A stretch of 64,000 nucleotides of DNA. Origin: CALVGQ01 sp964368495. GTDB taxonomy: Bacteria > Bacillota_I > Bacilli_A > Erysipelotrichales > Erysipelotrichaceae. The stretch spans positions 1 through 64,000 of the forward strand of contig CAYJAJ010000001.1 in NCBI GenBank assembly GCA_964368495.1, read 5' to 3'. The translations under genes and the position numbers were made by a program. Position 1 is the stretch's first letter, and every line of letters starts with the position of its first letter. A model generated the notes under the pieces. It had not been told where the DNA came from, did not search any database, and was given only the letters and a program-made list of their open reading frames with translations. Below are positions 7,976 to 15,763 of this stretch, piece after piece.

Positions 7976-8632
7976 ATGAAAATTTTGAATGAAATACCAT
8001 CGATAGAATTTATAAGCAATAAATATAAAATACGATTAGTAGATGAAAAAATAATTGATTTAGAAAAATATTTAAAAGGAAATGTTGTTTTTCAAAATGA
8101 ATATTATAATAAGAATATTGTTGGGGCGATTAATAGATGTTATGCAAGGGAACAAGTCGCATTTAAATTACAAAAAATTCTCGATGAGCTTCCTGATGGA
8201 TTAGGGCTTAAAATATTTGATGCGTGGAGGCCAATTGAAGTTCAAAAAAGTCTATATGATGAATATTATGTTAAATTGAAAAGTGAATTTCCGAATATTT
8301 CATTAAAACAACTAAAATTATTGGTTTCAAAATTTGTTTCAATCCCGAGTGAAAATGCAAATGATCCATCTGTACACAATACAGGAGGAGCTATAGACTT
8401 GACATTGATTGATAGAGAAGAAAAGATCGCTTTTATTAGCAATGAAATGTCAGTTAAAGTATTTATTGATGATGAATTATCTATGCTTCGGGATGTAATC
8501 ATCGATGAAAATGGAATCGATGTATTATTCCAATCCAATCATCAAGAAAATTCAAATGAGAATAAAGTTGATGTTTCTTTCTTCATGCCACAACTAAAAG
8601 GTCATAGTGAATTCATGGTGTCAATTAATTAA
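7976..8632 (+). pseudogene. VanX/DdpX-like D-Ala-D-Ala dipeptidase, catalytic C-terminus lost
   Basis: 218 aa. Residues 1-145 match the VanX family: AREQVAFKLQKIL, then FDAWRPIEVQ with the substrate-binding Arg85, then SVHNTGGAIDLTL with zinc ligands His134 and Asp141. The family needs a second motif, Glu-x2-His (usually EWWH) near residue 180-200, and this is absent; residues 150-218 do not resemble the family. The frame is stopped by TAA at 8630 and stays open for another 64 codons to 8827. VanX-type enzymes cleave D-Ala-D-Ala and reduce the pool for the ligase Ddl. This copy is probably inactive or a fusion of two gene pieces. Confidence 0.6.
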
Positions 8633-8827
8633 CCTACTTTTTCACCTTTAATTCAGTTCTTCTATCCTGAAAATATAATGAATGTTAAAATGTATTCATT
8701 TATTAATGAAGGAAATAGTGCAATGACAGCAAACGCTATGAAAACATCAGGTATGTGTGATGTTTCTTTAGAAGGTAAGTGGATTTATCCAATGTCAGGT
8801 ATTATTTTTATTGTAGAAAACAATTAG
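8633..8827 (+). pseudogene. In-frame continuation after the VanX-like stop codon
   Basis: After TAA at 8630-8632 the same frame runs open to TAG at 8825-8827. It includes a possible ATG at 8678 that would give a 49-aa peptide beginning MNVKMYSFINEGNS. I do not recognise the family. There is no Shine-Dalgarno sequence before 8678, so this is better read as the 3' end of a broken gene. Confidence 0.35.
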
Positions 8828-8860
8828 ATTGATTTCTTATGTAATTTCCCTAATATATTA

Positions 8861-8905
8861 AAAAGTGCTCTTAAACTTTATTTTAAAGTCTTAAGCACTT
8901 TTTTT
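8861..8905. terminator. Bidirectional terminator between the VanX-like remnant and thiD
   Basis: A long inverted repeat (aaaagtgct..ttaaacttta / taaagtcttaagcactttt) flanked by A on the left and T on the right can terminate both converging transcripts. Confidence 0.8.
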
Positions 8906-8948
8906 ACTAAGAAAAATTGTTGTTAAAGTGGTAAAACAAGCGAATGTT

Positions 8949-9725
8949 CTACTTCCAAAGATGATTTAATGGACCTCTTCCTTTTCCAAGATTGAGTTGA
9001 TCGCCTATAGCATTGCTAATATAATTTTTTGCAAGTTTAACACTTTCTTGAATCGACATTCCAAGAGCCAAATTACATGCTATTGCACTAGATAATGTGC
9101 ATCCAGTTCCGTGAGTGTTAGGATTATTAATGCGTTTTCCTTCCATCCAGATAATTTCATTGTTGATGTAAAGCAAATCGTTTGCATTATCAACACTGTG
9201 ACCGCCTTTAATTAAAATCGCAGCATCAATACTCAATGAAAGCCGCTTTGCAGCTTCAATCATTAGATTAGCATTGCTGATTTTTAAATTTGTTAAGACT
9301 TCGGCTTCAAATAAGTTGGGTGTAATAATTGTAGCAATAGGCAGTAGTTTTGTAGTAACAGCATTCACTGCTGTATCTGTGAGTAATTTAGAGCCACTGG
9401 TTGCAACCATCACAGGATCAACTACAATATTTTTTACATTATATTGCTTTAACTTTTGTACAATAACTTCAAGTACTTCAGCGTTTGATACCATTCCGAT
9501 TTTTACAGCATCTGGGATAATATCGGTAAACACGCAATCGAGTTGTTGTGATACAAACTCAGGTGTTACCTCAAATATTGCTTCTACACCTGTTGTATTT
9601 TGTGCGGTAAGTGCAGTAATTACGCTCATTCCATATACCTTGTGTGCGCACATTGTTTTTAAATCTGCTTGAATTCCTGCACCACCACTACAGTCTGACC
9701 CGGCAATTGTTAGAACTTTTTTCAT
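8949..9725 (-). CDS. thiD: Hydroxymethylpyrimidine/phosphomethylpyrimidine kinase ThiD
   Basis: 258 aa ribokinase-fold kinase. The N-terminal VLTIAGSDCSGGAGIQADLK is the classic ThiD start, and the anion-hole motif NTHGTGCTLSSAIA with the catalytic Asp region lies near the C-terminus. It phosphorylates HMP and HMP-P to HMP-PP, one half of thiamine. It is the last gene of the TPP-controlled thiM-thiE-thiD operon and overlaps thiE by 4 nt. No thiC is in the window, so the operon as seen serves salvage. Confidence 0.95.
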   Translation of the reverse strand: MKKVLTIAGSDCSGGAGIQADLKTMCAHKVYGMSVITALTAQNTTGVEAIFEVTPEFVSQQLDCVFTDIIPDAVKIGMVSNAEVLEVIVQKLKQYNVKNIVVDPVMVATSGSKLLTDTAVNAVTTKLLPIATIITPNLFEAEVLTNLKISNANLMIEAAKRLSLSIDAAILIKGGHSVDNANDLLYINNEIIWMEGKRINNPNTHGTGCTLSSAIACNLALGMSIQESVKLAKNYISNAIGDQLNLGKGRGPLNHLWK

Positions 9726-10369
9726 GTTTTTTTCTCCTTAATAATTGAGTTTAGTATTGTTTTAAGATTTAATGTTGCTGATTTAATATTATCAGCTGCT
9801 AAAATTGCTGAAACGATCGCTACACCATCAATGTTTGTGTTTTCAAGTTTATGCAAATTATCTTCATTAATCCCACCGATAGCAACAACAGGTATTTTTA
9901 CAGCATCGCAAATCTTGGTTAATGTATTAATAGAAACATTGGCTGCATCTTTTTTTGTGCTCGTTGTAAATATTGTGCCTACACCTAAATAATCAGCGCC
10001 ATTTTCTTGAGCTAGAAGTGCCTCTTCGACTGTAAAGACAGAAACTCCTACTATTTTATCTTTCATTATCTTCCTTGTTGTTATGGCGTCCATATCGTCT
10101 TGACCAATATGCACACCATCTGCATTAATTTCATGTGCAAGCTGCACATTATCATTTATCACAAAAGCTACATTGTATTTGTTGCAAACATTTTGAATTT
10201 TTAATGCTAATTCTTTCGTTTTAGGATAGTCTAATTTTTTTTCTCTCAACTGTACAAATGTTACTCCTGATTGTATTGCTTCTTCAACTTGTTTTACTAA
10301 TCCTTTATTTGCTTCCCAACTTCTGTCGGTAACTAAGTAAAGAGATAATTTATTTTTAATAGATTTCAA
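9722..10369 (-). CDS. thiE: Thiamine-phosphate synthase ThiE
   Basis: 215 aa TIM-barrel enzyme that joins HMP-PP and thiazole phosphate to thiamine phosphate. Typical motifs are FVQLREKKLDY, FVINDNVQLAHEINADGVHIGQDD, GVSVFTVEEALLAQENGADYLGVG and the phosphate-binding VVAIGGINEDN. It overlaps thiM by 14 nt and thiD by 4 nt, so the three genes are translationally coupled. Confidence 0.96.
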   Translation of the reverse strand: MKSIKNKLSLYLVTDRSWEANKGLVKQVEEAIQSGVTFVQLREKKLDYPKTKELALKIQNVCNKYNVAFVINDNVQLAHEINADGVHIGQDDMDAITTRKIMKDKIVGVSVFTVEEALLAQENGADYLGVGTIFTTSTKKDAANVSINTLTKICDAVKIPVVAIGGINEDNLHKLENTNIDGVAIVSAILAADNIKSATLNLKTILNSIIKEKKT

Positions 10370-11180
10370 TTTTTTCGCCTGCCTTTAAATCATCTTCGTT
10401 TAATTTACTGAAAAAATCAATTAAATAAGTCCGATATGAAGATAAACCTGTCTGTTCATCTATCATTTTTTTATAAGCTTTCTCACCGCTTATACCCATC
10501 TGAACTACTGCACATGCTGTAGCATCAAGGATATTAATGCCTTTGTTAGCGACATAACATCCAATTACAGCTGATGACATACATCCAGTTCCAGTAATCT
10601 TACTCATGATAGGATGACCATTTTTGATGACATAGGCGGTTGTATCATCAGTTACAATATCAATAGCGCCACTGATGCAAATAATTGCTCCTGTTTGTTT
10701 AGAACATTTTTTTGCGAAATCAATTGCTTGGGGTAAATTATTTTCAGTAATAGCATCCATCTCATTTGCATCTACACCGTTTGTAGAATTGCTATTAAGA
10801 AATAATGCTTTCATCTCAGAAATGTTTCCACGAATAACAGCAAATTGAATTTCAGCTAAAAGAGACTTGCATGTGTTGTTTCTTAGTGTTGATGCACCTA
10901 CACCAACGGGATCAAGTATCACTGGATGATTAAGTTGATTTGCCTTTTTTGCGGCTATCAACATTGAGGGAATTGTATTTTTGTTTAATGTACCGATATT
11001 AATTACTAGAGAATTACAAAGTGAAGTAATATCAGATACTTCACTTTCATCATCTGACATAATGGGGGAACCATTAGCAGCTAATATAATGTTTGCGCAA
11101 TCATTAACAGTGACATAATTTGTAATATTATGTACTAATGGCGGTTGTTTTTTCACTGCATCTAGAACTTTCTTATACAT
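10356..11180 (-). CDS. thiM: Hydroxyethylthiazole kinase ThiM
   Basis: 274 aa. It phosphorylates thiazole for thiamine salvage. Motifs seen are PLVHNITNYVTVNDCANI, ANGSPIMSDDESEV, LDPVGVGAS and the active-site loop KITGTGCMSSAVIG with the catalytic Cys. The start is the ATG at 11178-11180 after the ribosome binding site GGAGGA; the frame is open further upstream through the TPP riboswitch, but that part is not coding. First gene of the operon. Confidence 0.95.
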   Translation of the reverse strand: MYKKVLDAVKKQPPLVHNITNYVTVNDCANIILAANGSPIMSDDESEVSDITSLCNSLVINIGTLNKNTIPSMLIAAKKANQLNHPVILDPVGVGASTLRNNTCKSLLAEIQFAVIRGNISEMKALFLNSNSTNGVDANEMDAITENNLPQAIDFAKKCSKQTGAIICISGAIDIVTDDTTAYVIKNGHPIMSKITGTGCMSSAVIGCYVANKGINILDATACAVVQMGISGEKAYKKMIDEQTGLSSYRTYLIDFFSKLNEDDLKAGEKIEIY

Positions 11181-11192
11181 AAATTTTCCTCC

Positions 11193-11230
11193 AAATAAAA
11201 ATGTGAGAACGCCATTATAGGCAACCTCAC
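11193..11230 (-). terminator. TPP riboswitch expression platform (intrinsic terminator)
   Basis: Reading the minus strand, the 11-base arms gtgaggttgcc and ggcgttctcac pair with one mismatch across a short loop and are followed by atttttattt. It sits between the aptamer and the thiM ribosome binding site, so ligand-bound aptamer is expected to favour termination. Confidence 0.75.
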
Positions 11231-11244
11231 CTTGGTGTATTTGT

Positions 11245-11332
11245 GGTTTTCCTACGTTGGCATTATCCAAATCAGGTTAAGGGTCGAAGATGACATCTTC
11301 CTCTCAGCAAGTTTACAAGCTCCCCGTATTTC
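11245..11332 (-). promoter_or_regulatory. TPP (thiamine pyrophosphate) riboswitch
   Basis: On the minus strand the sequence has the invariant THI-box parts in order: ggggagct, gctgagagga, cgacccttaacctgattt and ggataatgccaacgtagg. It precedes thiM by about 70 nt. It should repress the thiMED operon when thiamine pyrophosphate is plentiful. Confidence 0.95.
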
Positions 11333-11442
11333 TAATACTACTGTATATTAAATAATGCATGCAGTCAATGATAATCTTGAAAGCGTTTTACAAAAAAATG
11401 TAATAATAAAATCAGTATTTTTGTGTTAAAATAAGATAAGAA

Positions 11443-12783
11443 ATGAGAAAGTATATGACGAATAAAAAGAAAATAATTTTATCATTATTAGTCTTGAGTA
11501 TAGTGGTTGCCTTAGTACTAATTAATCAAATGACGATGGAAAATATTCCCAGTAATTTAAGATATTCAAAAAATGTGGATGCAAATAGAACAGTAATTAA
11601 TGAAAATGAAGGGATTGCGGTTTATTTTTTCCCTATTTTCGATGATGAAATACTAAATACCAAAATAAATGAATTGATGGTAGAGATACAATCAGATTTT
11701 CCTATTCATGAATATGAAGAAATCAAAGTAGACTATGATTGTAGAGTGCTACCTGATCAATCAGTTTCATTTTTGTATACAGTAGAAAGTTCATTGTTGG
11801 AGAAAAAAGCTTATTATAGCTTCTTTTTGAGCTCTGAAAAAGAGCTTGGTGAAGTTGCATCGGATGAGTTTTTAAGTAAATTAAGTGATGAACTTCGTTA
11901 TCATTTACAATCGAATTATAATTCAAGTGATGAGATGTTTACTGTGGAATTTTATGAGAATACTTCAGCAATAAAAGAAAATTTTGAAGTATTTAACATT
12001 GATGAAGAAAATATAAATTTTTATTTCAATGAGAATGAATTTAATACTCATGAATCCTTTATATTGAGCTATCCATTAAAAGATATTTCAGATTCTTTAT
12101 TAATTGATACAGGTGTAAAACAAACAAAAGAAGATGCATTAATTGAAATACCTCAACGATATGTTGACCCAAATAGGAAGATGATTGCATTAACATTTGA
12201 TGATGGTCCAAGAAAAAAAGTGACTGAAGATATAATATATTATTTGGATGAAATGGGACAAAATGCTACGTTTTTTATGTTAGGAAGTCGAATAAAAGGA
12301 AATGAATGGATCGTGCTTGATATGATTAATGCAGGGAATGATGCTGCTACACATTCATATTCGCATACTAACTTAAATAAATTAAGTAGCGAAGAATTAG
12401 AATTTGAATTAGAAGAGCCTGCAAATTTAATTTATGAATTAAGTAATAAAGAATATGAAGTAAATTTACACCGACCACCTTATGGAGCTTCAAATGATGA
12501 AGTAAAGCTCCAATCGAATTATCCATTCATTTTATGGAATATTGATTCTTTGGATTGGAAAAATAAAGATGATCCAAGTAGTGCAATAGATATTATCTTA
12601 GAACAGGCAAGTGATGGTGATATAATACTGCTTCATGATTTATATTCGATGTCGATAGAAATTGCAGAAACAATTATACTTGAATTAATTGAACGTGGAT
12701 TTCAAATTGTTAGTGTGAGCCAAATGGCCGAAGCAAGAGGTGTTGAATTAGAAGCAGGGAAGGCATATCGTTCATTTCAATAA
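11443..12783 (+). CDS. Membrane-anchored polysaccharide deacetylase, PdaC-like
   Basis: 446 aa. Residues 8-28 form a signal anchor. Residues about 45-235 are an extracytoplasmic domain in the position of the DUF4163/DUF3298 region of Bacillus PdaC. Residues 245-435 are a NodB deacetylase domain with TFDDGP (251-256), the metal-binding THSYSH, the Arg/Pro motif RPPYGA and the catalytic LLHD. It probably removes acetyl groups from peptidoglycan and so affects lysozyme resistance. The first ATG is at 11443; a second at 11455 is equally possible because no clear ribosome binding site decides. The gene is monocistronic or leads into mutY 46 bp downstream. Confidence 0.85.
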   Translation: MRKYMTNKKKIILSLLVLSIVVALVLINQMTMENIPSNLRYSKNVDANRTVINENEGIAVYFFPIFDDEILNTKINELMVEIQSDFPIHEYEEIKVDYDCRVLPDQSVSFLYTVESSLLEKKAYYSFFLSSEKELGEVASDEFLSKLSDELRYHLQSNYNSSDEMFTVEFYENTSAIKENFEVFNIDEENINFYFNENEFNTHESFILSYPLKDISDSLLIDTGVKQTKEDALIEIPQRYVDPNRKMIALTFDDGPRKKVTEDIIYYLDEMGQNATFFMLGSRIKGNEWIVLDMINAGNDAATHSYSHTNLNKLSSEELEFELEEPANLIYELSNKEYEVNLHRPPYGASNDEVKLQSNYPFILWNIDSLDWKNKDDPSSAIDIILEQASDGDIILLHDLYSMSIEIAETIILELIERGFQIVSVSQMAEARGVELEAGKAYRSFQ

Positions 12784-12829
12784 GTGAAATGAAAGGTGTA
12801 TGCTTTTTTTGATTAAAGAGGAGTAAAAA

Positions 12830-13831
12830 ATGAAATATAGCGAAAAATTAGTCAAATGGTATAAAGTAAACAAAAGAGATTTACCTTTTCGATTATGCAA
12901 GGATCCATATTCAATATGGGTAAGTGAAATAATGGCTCAACAAACACGCATTGATACAATGATCCCTTATTATTTAAAATGGATAGAAAAATGGCCGACG
13001 CTTAGCGATTTATCAAATGCAAAAATTGACGATGTGTTGTATGTTTGGCAAGGATTGGGTTATTACAATCGTGCTAGAAAACTTCTAGAAGGGGCAATTG
13101 TAGTTAAAGAGCATTATAATGGAAAGTTGCCTGATACAGTTGAAGAACTTTTAAAAATACCTGGTATAGGAAGTTATACAGCGGGCGCAATTGCAAGTGT
13201 TGCATATAACAAAAAAACTCCAGCAGTAGATGGGAATGTTTTAAGGGTAATCACGAGGAATTATGAAATTCCACAAGATATACTGAAAAAAACAACAGTG
13301 GATTTAGTTTCTCAACATGTTTATGATTTGATGTCAAATGAAGAACCTTCGTTGTTTACTCAAGCTTTAATGGAAATTGGAGCACTTATTTGCACACCTA
13401 AAAAACCAAAGTGTGATGAATGTCCGATTCAATGTTTTTGTAAAGCGTATTTGAATCAATCAATTGATCAATATCCTGTTAAAAGTAAAGCAAAAAAACC
13501 ACTCTTAATAAATTATTATACATATTTTATAGTTAATGGAGAAAATGAAGTTTGTCTTAGTAATGATGATAGTGATGGACTAATGAAGGGGTTGCTAAGG
13601 TTACCTCAATATTTAAATATTATTAATGAATTAAAAGAAGCTGAATTTATTGAAGATAGAGTCCATGTGTTCTCTCATAGAAAATGGTTGATGAAATGTT
13701 ATGTGTTAAAGTGTGATAAACTAGACTTAGAAAATACAAGATGGATAACTAAAGAACAATTAAAAAATATTTCAATTGTGACAGCACATCGAAAATGGAT
13801 AGACAAAATTATAGAGGAGAAAAGAATATGA
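12830..13831 (+). CDS. mutY: A/G-specific adenine glycosylase MutY
   Basis: 333 aa, full length. It excises adenine opposite 8-oxoguanine. Seen in order: catalytic Glu region SEIMAQQTRIDTMIPYY, helix-hairpin-helix LLKIPGIGSYTAGAIAS with VDGNV (catalytic Asp), the 4Fe-4S cluster loop C-x6-C-x2-C-x5-C in ICTPKKPKCDECPIQCFC, and a C-terminal MutT-like 8-oxoG-sensing domain. Ribosome binding site AGAGGAG precedes the ATG. The stop overlaps the start of the next gene (ATGA). Confidence 0.95.
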   Translation: MKYSEKLVKWYKVNKRDLPFRLCKDPYSIWVSEIMAQQTRIDTMIPYYLKWIEKWPTLSDLSNAKIDDVLYVWQGLGYYNRARKLLEGAIVVKEHYNGKLPDTVEELLKIPGIGSYTAGAIASVAYNKKTPAVDGNVLRVITRNYEIPQDILKKTTVDLVSQHVYDLMSNEEPSLFTQALMEIGALICTPKKPKCDECPIQCFCKAYLNQSIDQYPVKSKAKKPLLINYYTYFIVNGENEVCLSNDDSDGLMKGLLRLPQYLNIINELKEAEFIEDRVHVFSHRKWLMKCYVLKCDKLDLENTRWITKEQLKNISIVTAHRKWIDKIIEEKRI

Positions 13832-14886
13832 GAATAAAAAAGCTACAGAGTTTAATGATAGACAAAGGAATTGAGGCATGCATTATTAGTGACAGTGACA
13901 CAATGCATTATTTTATTAATAAATCTTTTCATTGTGGAGAAAGATTAGTTGCCTTAGTTGTATATCAAAATAAAACTTCTAAACTTATTTTAAATGATTT
14001 GTTTCCAAGTGAAGAAATCAAGAACGTAGAAATTATTCGCTATAATGATTGTGAAGATGGGTTAAGGTTACTTTCGGATAATATTGATGAAACTGTAATT
14101 GGAATTGATAAATTATGGCCTTCTGGCTTTTTACTTCGCTTTATGAAATTAAAACCAAATGCTATATTTGAAAATGCAGCTAATTTAAGTGATTTAATTC
14201 GCTCAATTAAGTCGTTAGATGAGCAAGAAAAAATGAGGCAAGCCAGCTTAAATAATGATAAAGTCATGGAAGAAGTAAGAAAATTGATTAAAGTTGGAAA
14301 AAGTGAAAGCCAACTTCGTGATGAAATTAATAAAATGTTTTTAAAAATTGCTAACAGCAAACCTAGCTTTTCAACTATAGTTGCTTATGGGAAAAACTGC
14401 GCGGATCCACATGCAGAGCCTAGTGACATCAAACTAAAAAAAGGGATGTCAATTATTGTTGATATGGGTTGCAAATATGATGGGTATTGTTCAGATATGA
14501 CAAGAACATTTTTTGTTGAAGAAAATACACAACAAGAAATATATGACACAGTATTAAAGGCAAATCTAGCTGCTATCTCAACTGTAAAACCAGGTGTCAT
14601 GTTTAAAGATATTGATTTGGCTGCAAGAAAAGTAATTGAAGATGCAGGATATGGGGAATATTTTATACATAGAACAGGCCATGGAATCGGGCTTAGTGTT
14701 CATGAGCCCTATGATGTGAGCTTCGTAAATGAAATGGTTGTAGAAGAAGGCATGTGTTTTTCTATAGAACCAGGAATTTATATACCTGAGGTTACAGGGG
14801 TTCGTATTGAAGATTTAGTTTTGGTAACTAAAGAGGGTTGTGAAGTATTAAATCATTATCCAAAAGATAATGAAGTAATTTCATGA
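13828..14886 (+). CDS. M24 family Xaa-Pro aminopeptidase
   Basis: 352 aa. An N-terminal creatinase-like domain (residues 1-115) is followed by the pita-bread metallopeptidase domain. The five dinuclear-metal ligands are visible: Asp in IIVDMGCKYDGY, Asp in CSDMTRTF, His in HRTGHGIGLSVHE, Glu in FSIEPGIYI and Glu in GVRIEDLVL. It releases N-terminal residues next to proline. The ATG at 13828 overlaps the mutY stop and has AGAGGAG upstream; an earlier in-frame ATG at 13795 lies inside mutY without a ribosome binding site. Confidence 0.92.
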   Translation: MRIKKLQSLMIDKGIEACIISDSDTMHYFINKSFHCGERLVALVVYQNKTSKLILNDLFPSEEIKNVEIIRYNDCEDGLRLLSDNIDETVIGIDKLWPSGFLLRFMKLKPNAIFENAANLSDLIRSIKSLDEQEKMRQASLNNDKVMEEVRKLIKVGKSESQLRDEINKMFLKIANSKPSFSTIVAYGKNCADPHAEPSDIKLKKGMSIIVDMGCKYDGYCSDMTRTFFVEENTQQEIYDTVLKANLAAISTVKPGVMFKDIDLAARKVIEDAGYGEYFIHRTGHGIGLSVHEPYDVSFVNEMVVEEGMCFSIEPGIYIPEVTGVRIEDLVLVTKEGCEVLNHYPKDNEVIS

Positions 14887-15134
14887 TGTACTGGCTATTC
14901 TTTATAAATGTTTGGGGATTTTTTCTTTGTTTTAGCGATAAAAGAAAAGCGATTAAACATCAATTTCGTGTTCCAGAAAATGTTTTTTATTTAGTTTCAC
15001 TTGGTGGTGGAATAATCGGGATTATGATTGGAATGGTTGCGTTTCATCACAAAGTATCAAAACCACAGTTTATATTTAATATTCTTTTATATTTTATTGT
15101 GCACATTCTAATAGTATTTTACTTAGCAAGATAA
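14883..15134 (+). CDS. DUF1294 family membrane protein
   Basis: 83 aa with two to three hydrophobic segments and the DUF1294 pattern FSDKRKAIKHQFRVPE then LGGGIIGIMIGM and FHHKVSKPQF. The family is small, membrane-embedded and of unknown function. It overlaps the peptidase stop (ATGA) and is thus co-translated with it. Confidence 0.85.
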   Translation: MMYWLFFINVWGFFLCFSDKRKAIKHQFRVPENVFYLVSLGGGIIGIMIGMVAFHHKVSKPQFIFNILLYFIVHILIVFYLAR

Positions 15135-15163
15135 TTTTTTCTTTATAAATTAGGGTAAAATGT

Positions 15164-15169
15164 TATACT
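15164..15169 (+). promoter_or_regulatory. Extended -10 element of the following gene pair
   Basis: TATACT is preceded by TGT, giving an extended -10 box (TGnTATACT) 20 bp before the next ATG. No good -35 is visible, which is common for extended -10 promoters. Confidence 0.4.
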
Positions 15170-15189
15170 ATAATTAAGGAGACATCACT

Positions 15190-15408
15190 ATGAATAGTAA
15201 AATTATAACAACGTTATTTATTACCATAGTTTTCATTGCAATTATTTCGTTTTCGTTAATGGGTTCTTTAATGGATACTGGTGATTCTATGGCAACAGGC
15301 ATCTCATTGTTTATTGGTGTTGGCTCGATTGGTTGTTTCATCATGGTTATGATACAACGCATTCGTGAAATTAGAAAGGGTGAAGAAGATGATCTTGACA
15401 ACTATTGA
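15190..15408 (+). CDS. Small two-helix membrane protein
   Basis: 72 aa with two hydrophobic segments (residues about 5-25 and 37-56) and a charged C-terminal tail rich in Arg, Lys, Glu and Asp. No family is recognised. AAGGAGACATC precedes the ATG at good spacing. The 3' end overlaps the YbjQ gene by 20 nt, so the two are expressed together. Confidence 0.65.
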   Translation: MNSKIITTLFITIVFIAIISFSLMGSLMDTGDSMATGISLFIGVGSIGCFIMVMIQRIREIRKGEEDDLDNY

Positions 15409-15700
15409 CCATTTAAGTGGTAAAGAATTTGAAGTACTTGGTTTAGTACGCGGAGCTACAATTCAATCAAAACATATAGGAAGTGATATCACTGCAGGTT
15501 TTAAAACAATTGTAGGTGGCGAAATCAAAGGTTATACGGAAATGATGAATGAAGCAAGAGCGATTGCGACTCGTCGTATGGTTGAAGAAGCTGAAAAATT
15601 AGGAGCAGATGCAGTAATTGGAATGCTTTATGCATCAAGCGCAGTAATGGCTAGTGCTGCTGAAATTTTAGCTTACGGTACTGCTGTAAAGTTTAAATAA
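15389..15700 (+). CDS. YbjQ/UPF0145 family protein
   Basis: 103 aa, the usual length. The family pattern is clear: GLVRGATIQSKHIGSDI, FKTIVGGEIKGYTEMMNEAR and the C-terminal GADAVIGMLYAS. YbjQ proteins form pentameric rings and may bind heavy metals, but their role is unproven. The ATG at 15389 is preferred because the product then begins at the conserved MILTTID; an in-frame GTG at 15365 lies in the previous gene. Confidence 0.9.
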   Translation: MILTTIDHLSGKEFEVLGLVRGATIQSKHIGSDITAGFKTIVGGEIKGYTEMMNEARAIATRRMVEEAEKLGADAVIGMLYASSAVMASAAEILAYGTAVKFK

Positions 15701-15704
15701 AGAG

Positions 15705-15756
15705 AAAAGCTGAAGTTTTATTTTGTACATGTTGTACAATAAAACCTCAGCTTTTT
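15705..15756. terminator. Bidirectional terminator between YbjQ gene and nrdD
   Basis: A long, nearly perfect inverted repeat (aaaagctga..gttttattttgtaca / ttgtacaataaaac..tcagctttt) serves both converging transcripts. Confidence 0.88.
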
Positions 15757-15763
15757 ATGTGTT

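Noticed and set aside
9274..9672. Plus-strand 132-residue frame opposite thiD
   Set aside because: Complement of a well-supported gene; amino-acid content typical of an antisense shadow.
11378..11391. Catabolite-repression-like site (tgaaagcgttttac) between thiM and the PdaC-like deacetylase
   Set aside because: It matches the first half of a cre site but the second half is shifted by one base; a single half-site in AT-rich DNA is not enough.
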